A stretch of 42,137 bases of DNA from NCBI GenBank assembly GCA_964620425.1, contig CAZUGV010000014.1, forward strand, positions 1 to 42,137. The letters are read 5' to 3'. This document shows, in pieces, positions 1 to 7,803 of the stretch. The position numbers and the translations under genes are program-made. Every line of letters starts with the position of its first letter. Within the stretch, counting starts at the first letter, position 1. The stretch comes from DASXUG01 sp964620425 (lineage in GTDB: Bacteria; Pseudomonadota; Gammaproteobacteria; Burkholderiales; Methylophilaceae). The notes beneath the pieces are model-generated. The model searched no databases, had not been told where the DNA came from, and saw only the letters and a list, made by a program, of their open reading frames with translations.

Positions 1-72
1 GGTGGTTACAAAGAGTTAACTAAGTACAATGCTGCGCCTGGTGGCGGTGCATTGAGCGTGTTTAGTCTGTAA
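1..72 (+). CDS. C-terminal tail of a probable PQQ-dependent methanol dehydrogenase (partial)
   Basis: Frame 1 is open from the window edge to a TAA at 70-72 and gives 23 residues ending GGGALSVFSL. XoxF/MxaF-type PQQ methanol dehydrogenases carry a similar segment near their C-terminus (a K-x-L-x-x-Y stretch, then GGG and VFSL). A periplasmic alcohol dehydrogenase ending here is therefore the best reading, and it suits a methylotroph. A strong Rho-independent terminator follows about 100 bp downstream. Only the tail is visible, so the family call rests on one short resemblance. I cannot tell the calcium (MxaF) form from the lanthanide (XoxF) form. Confidence 0.5.
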   Translation, partial: GGYKELTKYNAAPGGGALSVFSL

Positions 73-169
73 TTAAGAAGCTCCCTAGATTAATTGATAA
101 GCCTAGTCTAGCTTGAAGTTACCTAGATACTCTTGACTCTATTAGGGTTTGTAATCTACGGTTCGACTG

Positions 170-199
170 CCCCCTCTTGCTCGCAAGTGGGGGTTTTTC
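170..199 (+). terminator. Rho-independent terminator
   Basis: CCCCC (170-174) pairs with GGGGG (189-193). An inner CTTG/CAAG stem lies around a CTCG loop, separated from the outer stem by a single T-T mismatch. A T-rich run follows (194-208). It lies about 100 bp past the stop of the leftmost gene and probably ends that transcript. Confidence 0.85.
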
Positions 200-448
200 T
201 TTGTCTTTTCAATCAATCCAGTAAACCTAAAAAACTAAAAGATGTCATTTTGATTGTTACTTCTCCTCGTGTATCAATCATTCATCATGACGTTTTATGT
301 GTATAAGTTTTAACTTAAGCTCGAAATGTTAGGTTTAAGCCCATAATTTGTTAGTTTGTGTTAATGCAACGTGGGAAAATAGCAGTCCATATATTTAAAT
401 ATTCACCTTACGGTTACAATGTTTGCGTATTTATATGATGATCAGCTT
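200..448. other. AT-rich leader/intergenic region
   Basis: No gene is seen between the terminator and the next CDS. The sequence is AT-rich. A TACAAT at 415-420 could serve as a -10 box. If so, transcription would start near 427, downstream of the ATG at 419, which favours the ATG at 449 for the next gene. I see no convincing -35 box, so the promoter is only a suggestion. Confidence 0.3.
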
Positions 449-1138
449 ATGAACATTGACGCGCGATACTATTTATACTTGTTGGTTTACTTAATTTGCT
501 TATGCCCAGCAAGTTCATATGCCATACAAGACTGTTCTCAAATCGCACGGTATGCAAGTGTTGAGATTGACTATGACGATCCTGAGGTGGTGGTGGATGA
601 GCGTCATAATATTCAGGATTTGAGATCTATTTCTGGTAAAGGGGTAGTTGAAAATCAGAATGTATATGGGCTAACCCACGCTGAAGCAAGGCTGGAGTAT
701 GAAGTTAAAGGACATGTACAGGCCATGCCTAACGGTAGTGTTTGTATGGTGCCACAGGTTAAAATTCATGCAGGTTTTTCCGAGCTTAAAGTCTATGTGG
801 CTGACGATTTACAAGACGCTTGTCGTCGACAAGTGGTACATGATCATGAATATGAGCATGTGAATGTATGGCGTTCACATATGCGTGCGGGGAGTCGTTT
901 AATGCAGGCACCTGTATTGCAGGAGTTGGCGAAGCCGCGCATGTATCCCGATAGATGGGAAGCGGAGAATGCTTTGCGACCATGGGTTGATAGTATTATA
1001 CAAGCCTATCAACAACGCTTGTTTGCCAATTTAAATGCAGCGCAACAAGCGGTTGATTCACCTGCCTCTTATCAGTATGTTGAAAGACGTTTAAAAGCAT
1101 GTCCCATCAACGTGTTAAATAACACGTTAAATCGCTAG
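449..1138 (+). CDS. Exported HExxH (DUF922-like) putative metalloprotease
   Basis: The protein is about 229 residues from the ATG at 449. That start gives a clean signal peptide (hydrophobic YLYLLVYLICLC, then an ASSYA cleavage region), while the ATG at 419 adds ten polar residues in front. A zincin motif HEYEH is visible at residues 133-137, within VVHDHEYEHVNV. The layout (exported, about 200 residues, one HExxH in a helix followed by W/H residues) resembles the DUF922 family of predicted zinc proteases. The substrate is unknown. The gene ends 27 bp before cysG on the same strand and may be cotranscribed, but no functional link is evident. Confidence 0.7.
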   Translation: MNIDARYYLYLLVYLICLCPASSYAIQDCSQIARYASVEIDYDDPEVVVDERHNIQDLRSISGKGVVENQNVYGLTHAEARLEYEVKGHVQAMPNGSVCMVPQVKIHAGFSELKVYVADDLQDACRRQVVHDHEYEHVNVWRSHMRAGSRLMQAPVLQELAKPRMYPDRWEAENALRPWVDSIIQAYQQRLFANLNAAQQAVDSPASYQYVERRLKACPINVLNNTLNR

Positions 1139-1165
1139 TTTTTATAAAAGCATTAAGAAATCACG

Positions 1166-2563
1166 ATGAAATCACTCCCAATTTTTATGAATATCCAAAA
1201 CCGCCGCTGTGTGGTGATTGGCGGTGGCGAAGTAGCGACCCGCAAAGTTACCATGTTGCTTAAAGCCCAAGCGGCTGTTGAGGTGATTTCACCTGACTTG
1301 AACCATGAGTTAGCCGATATGCTGGCGGCTGGTAATATTAAGCACAAGCAAGCGATGTTTGCGCCTGAACAACTCACCGATGCAATATTGGTCATTGCCG
1401 CAACCGATGATGAGCCCACGAATGTAGCTGTTTCTGTCGCCGCTAAAGCATTAAATATCCCCGTGAATGTTGTGGATTCGCCTGATTTATGTACATTTAC
1501 CATGCCAGCCATCGTAGATCGTTCCCCCATTGTGATTGCCATTTCTAGTGGTGGTGCATCACCAGTATTAGCGCGCATGATACGCGCGAAGATAGAGACT
1601 TTAGTGCCAGCCACTTATGGTCGCTTGTCTAATCTTGCAGCTGAATTTCGTGATCGCGTAAAGCAACGCTTTGACACTACGCAAGCACGACGTATCTTTT
1701 GGGAAAAAATCTTTCACGGCAACGTGGCTGAGCTTGTACTTTCAGGTCAAGAGCCAGCTGCACGCATTGCATTAACGGAGGCATTGGCGGCAGAAGATGC
1801 TACGCAAACGCATGGTGAAGTGTATTTGGTGGGCGGCGGTCCAGGTGACCCAGATTTGCTCACTTTTCGTGCTTTACGCTTGATGCAGCAATGTGACGTT
1901 TGTGTATATGACAAGCTGGTGAGCAAAGAAGTGATGGAGCTGGTCCGTCGTGATGCCGAGCTAATTTATGTTGGAAAAGCACGCGACCAACACACTTTGC
2001 CACAGGATGAAATCAATCAGTTATTGGTAAAACTGGCAAAAGAAGGTAAACGTGTTTTGCGCCTAAAAGGCGGTGACCCATTTATTTTTGGGCGTGGTGG
2101 CGAAGAAATTGAAACCTTGATGGAAAACAACGTGGCTTTTCAAGTCGTACCTGGCATTACGGCCGCCAATGGTGTTTCCAGTTACGCTGGCATTCCACTT
2201 ACTCATCGTGATTATGCGCAATCCTGTGTGTTTACCACTGGGCATTTAAAAGAAGGGGTGATTGAGTTGGATTGGGTGTCCTTGTCGCGCCCCAATCAAA
2301 CGGTGGTTATTTATATGGGCTTGATAGGCTTGGTGCAAATATGCAACAAATTGATCGAATACGGTTTACCGGCCACGATGCCAGTGGCAGTCGTTCAGCA
2401 AGGTACCACCCAAAGACAACGTGTTGTCGTTGCGGATTTAGCAACAATTGCAGAAAAAGTACAAGTTGCAGATTTAAAACCACCCTGTTTGACCATTGTG
2501 GGGGAGGTGGTCAATCTTCGTCAGAAATTATCGTGGTTTAAGTCAGAGTCAGACGGTGGTTAA
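1166..2563 (+). CDS. cysG: Siroheme synthase (trifunctional)
   Basis: This 465-residue protein makes siroheme from uroporphyrinogen III by two SAM-dependent methylations, NAD-dependent oxidation and iron insertion. The N-terminal half is the dehydrogenase/ferrochelatase, with a Rossmann GGGEVA near residues 19-24. D104 and S128 (in SSGGASPV) match the numbering of the known active-site residues of enteric CysG. The C-terminal half, from about residue 215, is uroporphyrinogen-III C-methyltransferase. It has VYLVGGGPGDPD, a D249/K271 pair equivalent to the catalytic pair, and RLKGGDPFIFGRGGEE. Length matches the family (about 460). It supplies siroheme for assimilatory sulfite or nitrite reductase, neither of which is in this window. 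Confidence 0.97.
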   Translation: MKSLPIFMNIQNRRCVVIGGGEVATRKVTMLLKAQAAVEVISPDLNHELADMLAAGNIKHKQAMFAPEQLTDAILVIAATDDEPTNVAVSVAAKALNIPVNVVDSPDLCTFTMPAIVDRSPIVIAISSGGASPVLARMIRAKIETLVPATYGRLSNLAAEFRDRVKQRFDTTQARRIFWEKIFHGNVAELVLSGQEPAARIALTEALAAEDATQTHGEVYLVGGGPGDPDLLTFRALRLMQQCDVCVYDKLVSKEVMELVRRDAELIYVGKARDQHTLPQDEINQLLVKLAKEGKRVLRLKGGDPFIFGRGGEEIETLMENNVAFQVVPGITAANGVSSYAGIPLTHRDYAQSCVFTTGHLKEGVIELDWVSLSRPNQTVVIYMGLIGLVQICNKLIEYGLPATMPVAVVQQGTTQRQRVVVADLATIAEKVQVADLKPPCLTIVGEVVNLRQKLSWFKSESDGG

Positions 2564-2576
2564 TCAATGGTAAGAT

Positions 2577-3905
2577 TTAATTGTTGGTGTACATGGCAGA
2601 GAGGTGAATGGGTAAGCTAACTCTTACTTCTAGTCCGCCTGTCGCACGATTCAATAGCTCAAGCTTGCCTTTATGAAGCCGTGCAATACGGTCACAAATC
2701 GCTAGCCCAAGTCCACTGCCACTTGCGTTACCTCGTGCTGTGTCTAGGCGTTGAAATGGCTTTAGTAATCGAGACATTTGGTTTTGTGGAATGCCAGGGC
2801 CGTTATCAAGAACACTAACAATTAGATGTTCCGCAGTAATTTTTGTGGTGATAATGACCTCTGATTTGCCATAGTTAAATGCATTGTCAATCAAGTTCCC
2901 AAATAGTCGTTGCATTGCTAAGGGTTTCAGCGGTACCAGCATAGTGGGTGCAAGGCTCAACACCAGTTTTCTACCAGCGCGGGTATTTCGATCAAACAAA
3001 GATTTTAACAGCGCATTAATATCCACCATTTGAGATGGCTCACCTTCCACTCCGCGTACAAAATCGAGAAACTGATTGATAATGCTGTCCATATCGCTAA
3101 TGTCTTGAATCATGCCTTCGCGAAAAATTCCACCTTTGTCGTCTGGAAGCATTTCTACCGCAAGCCGTAAGCGAGCCAGTGGCGTGCGTAAGTCGTGCGA
3201 TACGCCTGCAAGCAGAAGTGTGCGCTCTGCATCCAACTCCGCAAGTGACTCAGTCATTTGATTGAACGTGCGGTTGACCTCGCCTAGCTCGTCGATCCCA
3301 TCTTCTGGTAGCTCAATTGGCGCTAGTCCATTGCGAATGCGATCTGCAGCTTTTACAAGCAAACTGAGGGGTTGATTAATGCGCGCAGCAATTAAATATG
3401 CGCCTGAAAGTGCGAGTCCGATGACAAGTGCACCCCAGTTCAGCCATTCCCAAGGGAAATGGCGCTCTACTTGAATGCGAGGAATGACCACCCAGTAATC
3501 ATCCTGACCAATATTAAAGCTGACCCATAATCCAGGAACGCCAAAGTGGTTTATAGCAACAATCGTATCTTTACCAAGTTTTTCCTTGATTTTTTGAGCA
3601 ATTAAACGGATAAAATCATCATTTGGCAGTGGCTCAATTTCTTCCAGCATATCTGCAGCGTAAATATGCACACCTTCCTTACCCGAAAGCTCTGACAGTA
3701 AAGCTATGCGACGATCTTCATGTGCAGCGAGAAGTGATGCTTTTGTATAATTAACGACGGTAATGGCTTGCAACGCAGCAGCTTTTGCACGAGGTTCTCG
3801 CTCAAAATAATCAAATAGTTGCAGTGCTGTCAGTTGCCCAATAATCAATAAAATGGCTATTAGCAACATGATTCGTGCGAGTAAAGTTCTGGGCAGAAGT
3901 CTCAT
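2577..3905 (-). CDS. envZ: EnvZ-type sensor histidine kinase
   Basis: This inner-membrane sensor kinase is about 442 residues from the ATG at 3905; the longer frame would use a TTG at 3926. It has a transmembrane helix near residues 10-30, a periplasmic domain to about 155, a second helix to about 174, then HAMP. HisKA follows with H237 in SHDLRTPLARLR. The HATPase has an N box (LFGNLIDNAF, N341), a G1 box (DNGPGIP) and a G2 box (GSGLGLAI). The ERTLLLAGVSHDLRTPL block is very close to enteric EnvZ. It follows ompR on the same strand after about 130 bp, a larger gap than the overlap seen in E. coli. It should phosphorylate and dephosphorylate the neighbouring OmpR. Confidence 0.93.
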   Translation of the reverse strand: MRLLPRTLLARIMLLIAILLIIGQLTALQLFDYFEREPRAKAAALQAITVVNYTKASLLAAHEDRRIALLSELSGKEGVHIYAADMLEEIEPLPNDDFIRLIAQKIKEKLGKDTIVAINHFGVPGLWVSFNIGQDDYWVVIPRIQVERHFPWEWLNWGALVIGLALSGAYLIAARINQPLSLLVKAADRIRNGLAPIELPEDGIDELGEVNRTFNQMTESLAELDAERTLLLAGVSHDLRTPLARLRLAVEMLPDDKGGIFREGMIQDISDMDSIINQFLDFVRGVEGEPSQMVDINALLKSLFDRNTRAGRKLVLSLAPTMLVPLKPLAMQRLFGNLIDNAFNYGKSEVIITTKITAEHLIVSVLDNGPGIPQNQMSRLLKPFQRLDTARGNASGSGLGLAICDRIARLHKGKLELLNRATGGLEVRVSLPIHLSAMYTNN

Positions 3906-3986
3906 TGGGAAGCCTGTCTTAGGCAATGCTAATCATACGCGTGTTTGTTTCGAGTTGAGCAGGCTAAGTAAACGCTGCTGAAGGTT

Positions 3987-4034
3987 AATGCTAGCGCGAA
4001 CATGATGAGATCAACATTAGTTTGCGCTAGTATT
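3987..4034. repeat. Inverted repeat between ompR and envZ
   Basis: AATGCTAGCGC (3987-3997) is mirrored by GCGCTAGTATT (4024-4034). This is an 11-bp stem with one wobble or mismatch around a 26-nt loop. It lies in the gap between the two genes. It has no T run on either side, so it is not a standard terminator. It could be an attenuating hairpin, a processing site, or a binding site. Confidence 0.5.
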
Positions 4035-4042
4035 ATCGCACT

Positions 4043-4771
4043 TTAGGTTTTTGGTGTTTCCCCATCGGGGATGAATACATACCCAAACCCCCACATCGTT
4101 TGCAAAAAACGAGGGTGTGCTGGGTCAGTCTCAATGAGTCTGCGTAAGCGTGAGACTTGTACATCAATACTTCTATCAAAAACATCTAACTCACGACCAC
4201 GCGCTAATTGCATTAGTCTATCGCGTGATAGTGGTTGCCGTGGGTGATCAACAAATACTTTTAGTAGGGCATACTCACCGCTGGTAATTGTCATTTGTAC
4301 TCCACCACGACTTAGGCTTCTAGTGGAAGCATCAAATACGAAGTCGCCGAATGTAATGGTGCTGGCGTTTCCAGAAGGGGCACTCGGTAGAGGACGCCCT
4401 TGGCGACGCATAATTGCATTGATTCGCGCTAACAATTCTCTTGGATTAAAAGGCTTGGGTAAGTAATCATCTGCACCCATTTCTAATCCGATAATGCGAT
4501 CTACCTCATCTCCACGTGCTGTCAGCATGATAATGGGTAAAGTTAAACCGGCTGAGCGTAATCTTCGACAAATCGCAAGACCGTCTTCACCAGGAAGCAT
4601 TAAATCTAAGACAATCAAGTCAACATGATCGTTATTTAATACAGCATCCATTTCACTGGAGTCTGAAACTGTTTTTATGTTAAAACCTTGCTCTGTAAGA
4701 TAGCGTTGCAACAAATCGCGCATGCGAATATCGTCATCTACTAGCAATATTTTTTTAATGGGCGCTTGCAT
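4043..4771 (-). CDS. ompR: OmpR-type response regulator
   Basis: This two-component DNA-binding regulator has about 242 residues from the ATG at 4771 (MQAPIKKILLVDDD), which aligns with the start of E. coli OmpR. An ATG at 4810 would add 13 residues, and neither start has a clear ribosome site. The receiver domain has the DDD acidic pocket, phosphoacceptor D56 in LDLMLPGEDG, a T in MLTARG and K in PKPFNPREL. The winged-helix effector domain has RSIDVQVSRLRR and a WGFGYVF wing. It is the partner of the downstream kinase. Targets in this organism are unknown; porin or osmotic control is the family role. Confidence 0.95.
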   Translation of the reverse strand: MQAPIKKILLVDDDIRMRDLLQRYLTEQGFNIKTVSDSSEMDAVLNNDHVDLIVLDLMLPGEDGLAICRRLRSAGLTLPIIMLTARGDEVDRIIGLEMGADDYLPKPFNPRELLARINAIMRRQGRPLPSAPSGNASTITFGDFVFDASTRSLSRGGVQMTITSGEYALLKVFVDHPRQPLSRDRLMQLARGRELDVFDRSIDVQVSRLRRLIETDPAHPRFLQTMWGFGYVFIPDGETPKT

Positions 4772-4810
4772 AATGTTTTCTACATAATCCTGTTGTATTT
4801 GTTTTACCAT

Positions 4811-5235
4811 TATGGCGATGTTTGTTTTGTATAAAGAAAAACTAAAGAACTAAATAACTAGTAGGATCAATTATACGACTTTTTTAATTGAGTGACGAAC
4901 TTACACGCACTAAATGGTCAATTTTTATTACAAAAAATTACAATCATGTGAGCGATTGAAACATTTCATTTACAATCGTGCGTCATTATTGTATCGGTCT
5001 TATTCGGTTTTGCGTTTTTAATGGTTCAATTCAGAACTATTCAAAACAGTATGGATCTTAAGTTTGTAATTGCTTATATTTTTGATTAATTTGATTCAAT
5101 TTTATAGGTAAAACACTGGATTATAGTAGAACCAACATAAAAATAATAACAGTGTGAAATTTATTATATTCTATGCCTATGAGATTGTAGCTATGGGCAT
5201 TTTTTGATTATCGGGTACACGAACGGGTAGGTAAT
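4811..5235. promoter_or_regulatory. Divergent AT-rich intergenic region
   Basis: About 425 bp separates ompR (minus) from the EF-hand gene (plus). It must hold promoters for both, but I cannot assign -35/-10 pairs with confidence. It contains a terminator-like hairpin near its right end (5173-5206, listed separately). No open frame here looks coding. Confidence 0.4.
5173..5206 (+). terminator. Terminator-like hairpin upstream of the EF-hand gene
   Basis: ATGCCTAT (5173-5180) pairs with ATGGGCAT (5193-5200) over 8 bp with one G-T wobble. The loop is 12 nt, and TTTTTT follows directly. It lies 30 bp upstream of the EF-hand gene start on the same strand with no ORF ahead of it. It may end a small RNA or act as an attenuator. 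Confidence 0.55.
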
Positions 5236-5784
5236 TTGATTAGTCATCATTTTTATCAGTGTCGAAAGACTTTCACTATTGTAGTGTTGTTTTTACTAGG
5301 ATTTTCTCAGGCAATTATTGCGCCTTCTAAAGAGTTACAAAATGATGATGTCTTGCCAGAAGATTCTGGTAAGCCATCGTCAAGTTATTCAGGTGAAGAT
5401 GAAAGTATTCGTATCAGAAAAGATCTTGATGAATACTCTCGCACTGTTGATCCCGCCCATGTGCAAATTGAAGAGCGTCGCAGGGTGATGCGTTTGCGTT
5501 TGCAACAAAGGTTTGCACAAACCGATCGCAATAACGATGGAATCATTTCACGTCTTGAGGCTGTCGAGCTAATGCCTCAAGTAGCTAGGCGCTTTAATGA
5601 AGTTGATCTCAATGGTGATAATTTCATTAGTTTTGATGAGTTGGTGACATTACAAACGCGCATTACAGAACGTCAGCAGAAATCTGATAAATCTGCAAAG
5701 GTTGAAAACACTTCGGAACCGTCTGACATTATTAAGCATAAGACTAAAGATGCTATGCTTATTAATCACAAACCTACCTTGTAA
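5236..5784 (+). CDS. Exported EF-hand protein
   Basis: The protein has 182 residues and appears to start at TTG 5236, just after a purine-rich GGGTAGGT. No ATG exists in this frame before the signal sequence, and an in-frame stop lies upstream at 5188. The N-terminus (residues 11-29) is a signal peptide or anchor. Two EF-hand loops are visible: D97-RNNDGIISRL-E108, with canonical D-x-N-x-DG spacing, and D124-LNGDNFISFD-E135. Between the signal and the EF-hands is an acidic, Ser-rich linker and a charged helix (EERRRVMRLRLQQR). The C-terminal 40 residues are low complexity. It is probably a periplasmic calcium-binding protein. No partner is evident. Confidence 0.75.
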   Translation: MISHHFYQCRKTFTIVVLFLLGFSQAIIAPSKELQNDDVLPEDSGKPSSSYSGEDESIRIRKDLDEYSRTVDPAHVQIEERRRVMRLRLQQRFAQTDRNNDGIISRLEAVELMPQVARRFNEVDLNGDNFISFDELVTLQTRITERQQKSDKSAKVENTSEPSDIIKHKTKDAMLINHKPTL

Positions 5785-6129
5785 GTCTAAATATAATATA
5801 ACACATTTTTTAAAATCAAATTTTTGTTTACCTGATTTGCGTTTCAGCAATTGTCATTCGTTATCCTGAGCTAAATTAAAAACGCGCATCTAAGTTCCCT
5901 GTGGTTAATTTTAATTGAAAATTAATTGACCAAATAACTTGATGCTGCGAACACTGTGTCGCCAAACGGGAACGGTGTATCAGCCATAGTTAGCAGATTT
6001 CAAGCCTACTTTTAACATAACTTCATGTATATATTTATTTTTTACTTTATAGGCTTGTTTGTTGCTAAGTCATCAAAAGCGCTATATTTAAATTGGCGAC
6101 CCTATGATTTTATGTTTTAAGGAGTAAAA
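5785..6129. other. Intergenic region without a recognisable gene
   Basis: This is 345 bp of AT-rich sequence between the EF-hand gene and the lipoprotein gene. No RNA gene, terminator or repeat could be identified. A strong ribosome site (AAGGAG, ending 6124) is at its right end. Confidence 0.4.
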
Positions 6130-6354
6130 ATGTATTTAGGCAAAAAGTTATTGGTGATTCTTTTTTTGCTAGAGATCACGGCTTGTTCAAATTTATCTAC
6201 TCGTCAGAAAAATGCAGCGATTGGAGCGGGTATAGGTGGTGTTGCAGGAGCCGTACTTACAAATGGTAGTGCTTTTGGCACGGTTGGCGGTGCTGCAATT
6301 GGTGGGGTGATTGGGCACGGTGTTGATCAGCTAGGCGGTAGTAAGAAAAAATAA
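6130..6354 (+). CDS. Small glycine-zipper lipoprotein
   Basis: This 74-residue protein has a strong ribosome site (TAAGGAG) ahead of the ATG. The lipoprotein signal ends in LEITAC, with the lipidated cysteine at residue 19. The rest is a glycine-zipper repeat (IGAGIGGVAGAV, then VGGAAIGGVIGHGV), as in OsmB and 17-kDa-antigen-like envelope lipoproteins. The tail is GSKKK. It should sit in the outer or inner membrane. Related small proteins respond to envelope or osmotic stress, but nothing here shows its regulation. Confidence 0.85.
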   Translation: MYLGKKLLVILFLLEITACSNLSTRQKNAAIGAGIGGVAGAVLTNGSAFGTVGGAAIGGVIGHGVDQLGGSKKK

Positions 6355-6523
6355 ATGTCTTTTGTAGGAGACATTATAAGCGTCTGATTTTAATCCTAAT
6401 GTGAGCTTTCTTAGCTTGAGGTGTCGTTTTGTGCAGACGAGGGTTTTTATTGGTGACTGTAAATTTTCCGATAATTTTATTTTGCTTCATATTGAGCTCA
6501 TCGTTTTGCGGTAAGATGGAGCG

Positions 6524-7645
6524 ATGGCAATTGAGATCCTATTTCTGAATGGTATTGCAGCTGTTGAGCCCCAAGCGTGGAATGCATTAACGAATGGCAC
6601 CCCCATTTTAAGCTATGCGTTTTTATCCGCACTTGAAGAAGCTCAATGCGTGGGTGCTGGTACTGGTTGGCAACCGAATCCAATGGTTGTTTATGATGAT
6701 GGTGAGCTAGTAGGAGCGCTACCCCTTTACCTTAAGAGCCACTCTTATGGTGAGTATGTATTCGATTGGGCGTGGGCAAATGCTTACCAACAAAATGGGT
6801 TGGCTTACTATCCAAAATTGCTTGTAGCAGTGCCATTTACGCCAATCACTGGTTTAAGATTGTTGAGTCGTGATGTCCAAGTTCAACATTTGATGGTGCG
6901 CGCGTTGATGCAACAAATCGAAGAACATGGCCTTTCTTCTGCCCATGTATTGTTTCCTGATAATCAGCATGCTGAAGTGTTAAAAGCGGCTAGTTGGTTG
7001 GAGAGAAACGGTGTTCAATTTAGATGGGAGAATGAAAATTTCTCTGATTTTGACGATTTTTTATCACGTTTATCCCACGATAAACGTAAGAAAATTCGCC
7101 AGGAGCGAAAAAAAATAGATTCGGCAGGCGTGACTTGTCGTCGCTTGCTTGGTTCTGAGTTGAGTAAGCGTGATTGGGATTTTTTCTATGCCTGCTATGA
7201 AAACACTTATTTTGAGCATCGCTCAACGCCTTATTTAACCAAAGAATTTTTTTATTTAATAGGCGAGCGACTTGCGCAGCATATTTTATTGGTGATCGCT
7301 GAACAAAACGACGAGCCTATTGCCGCAGCATTTAACTTGTTTGATGCCAATACGATGTATGGTCGATATTGGGGTGCTACTCGATTTGTATCAGGATTAC
7401 ATTTTGAGTTATGTTATTACCAAGCTCAAGAATTTTGCATTCAACATCAAATTCAATATTTTGAAGGCGGCGCACAGGGGGAGCATAAGTTAGCAAGAGG
7501 ATTTAAACCTAGGGCTACTCGCTCGTTCCATCACATTGCGCATCCAGATTTTGAGCGTGCGATTCAAGACTTTTTGCAGCGTGAAACGCATGGTGTCGAT
7601 GAGTATCATCATGAGTTAGAACAACGGGCACCATTTAAATCTTGA
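6524..7645 (+). CDS. GNAT-like acyltransferase, COG3146/DUF482 family
   Basis: The protein has 373 residues. It matches the COG3146 family (peptidoglycan biosynthesis/recognition-like, two GNAT-fold halves related to FemAB). Recognisable blocks are LSYAFLSALEEAQCV, LPLYLKSHSYGEYVFDWAWA, LSHDKRKKIRQERKK near residue 185, TMYGRYWG, HFELCYYQAQEFCI and FEGGAQGEHKLARGF near residue 320. The family is common in betaproteobacteria and has no settled substrate. The start ATG 6524 has GGAG only 2 nt upstream, closer than ideal, but no better start exists. It stands alone on the plus strand. Confidence 0.85.
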   Translation: MAIEILFLNGIAAVEPQAWNALTNGTPILSYAFLSALEEAQCVGAGTGWQPNPMVVYDDGELVGALPLYLKSHSYGEYVFDWAWANAYQQNGLAYYPKLLVAVPFTPITGLRLLSRDVQVQHLMVRALMQQIEEHGLSSAHVLFPDNQHAEVLKAASWLERNGVQFRWENENFSDFDDFLSRLSHDKRKKIRQERKKIDSAGVTCRRLLGSELSKRDWDFFYACYENTYFEHRSTPYLTKEFFYLIGERLAQHILLVIAEQNDEPIAAAFNLFDANTMYGRYWGATRFVSGLHFELCYYQAQEFCIQHQIQYFEGGAQGEHKLARGFKPRATRSFHHIAHPDFERAIQDFLQRETHGVDEYHHELEQRAPFKS

Positions 7646-7803
7646 TCTTTGAAATTTTGATTTTTATCTCAATATCTCAGCGAAAAAGACTAGTAAAAAT
7701 GCAATGTTCGCGCTAATCTGTGACAAATTGTAAGTGTGTTTTTGTATGCCACTTACAACTGTTTAGCTAAAGAATTACAAAATAAAAAATAAGGGAGTTG
7801 GAG

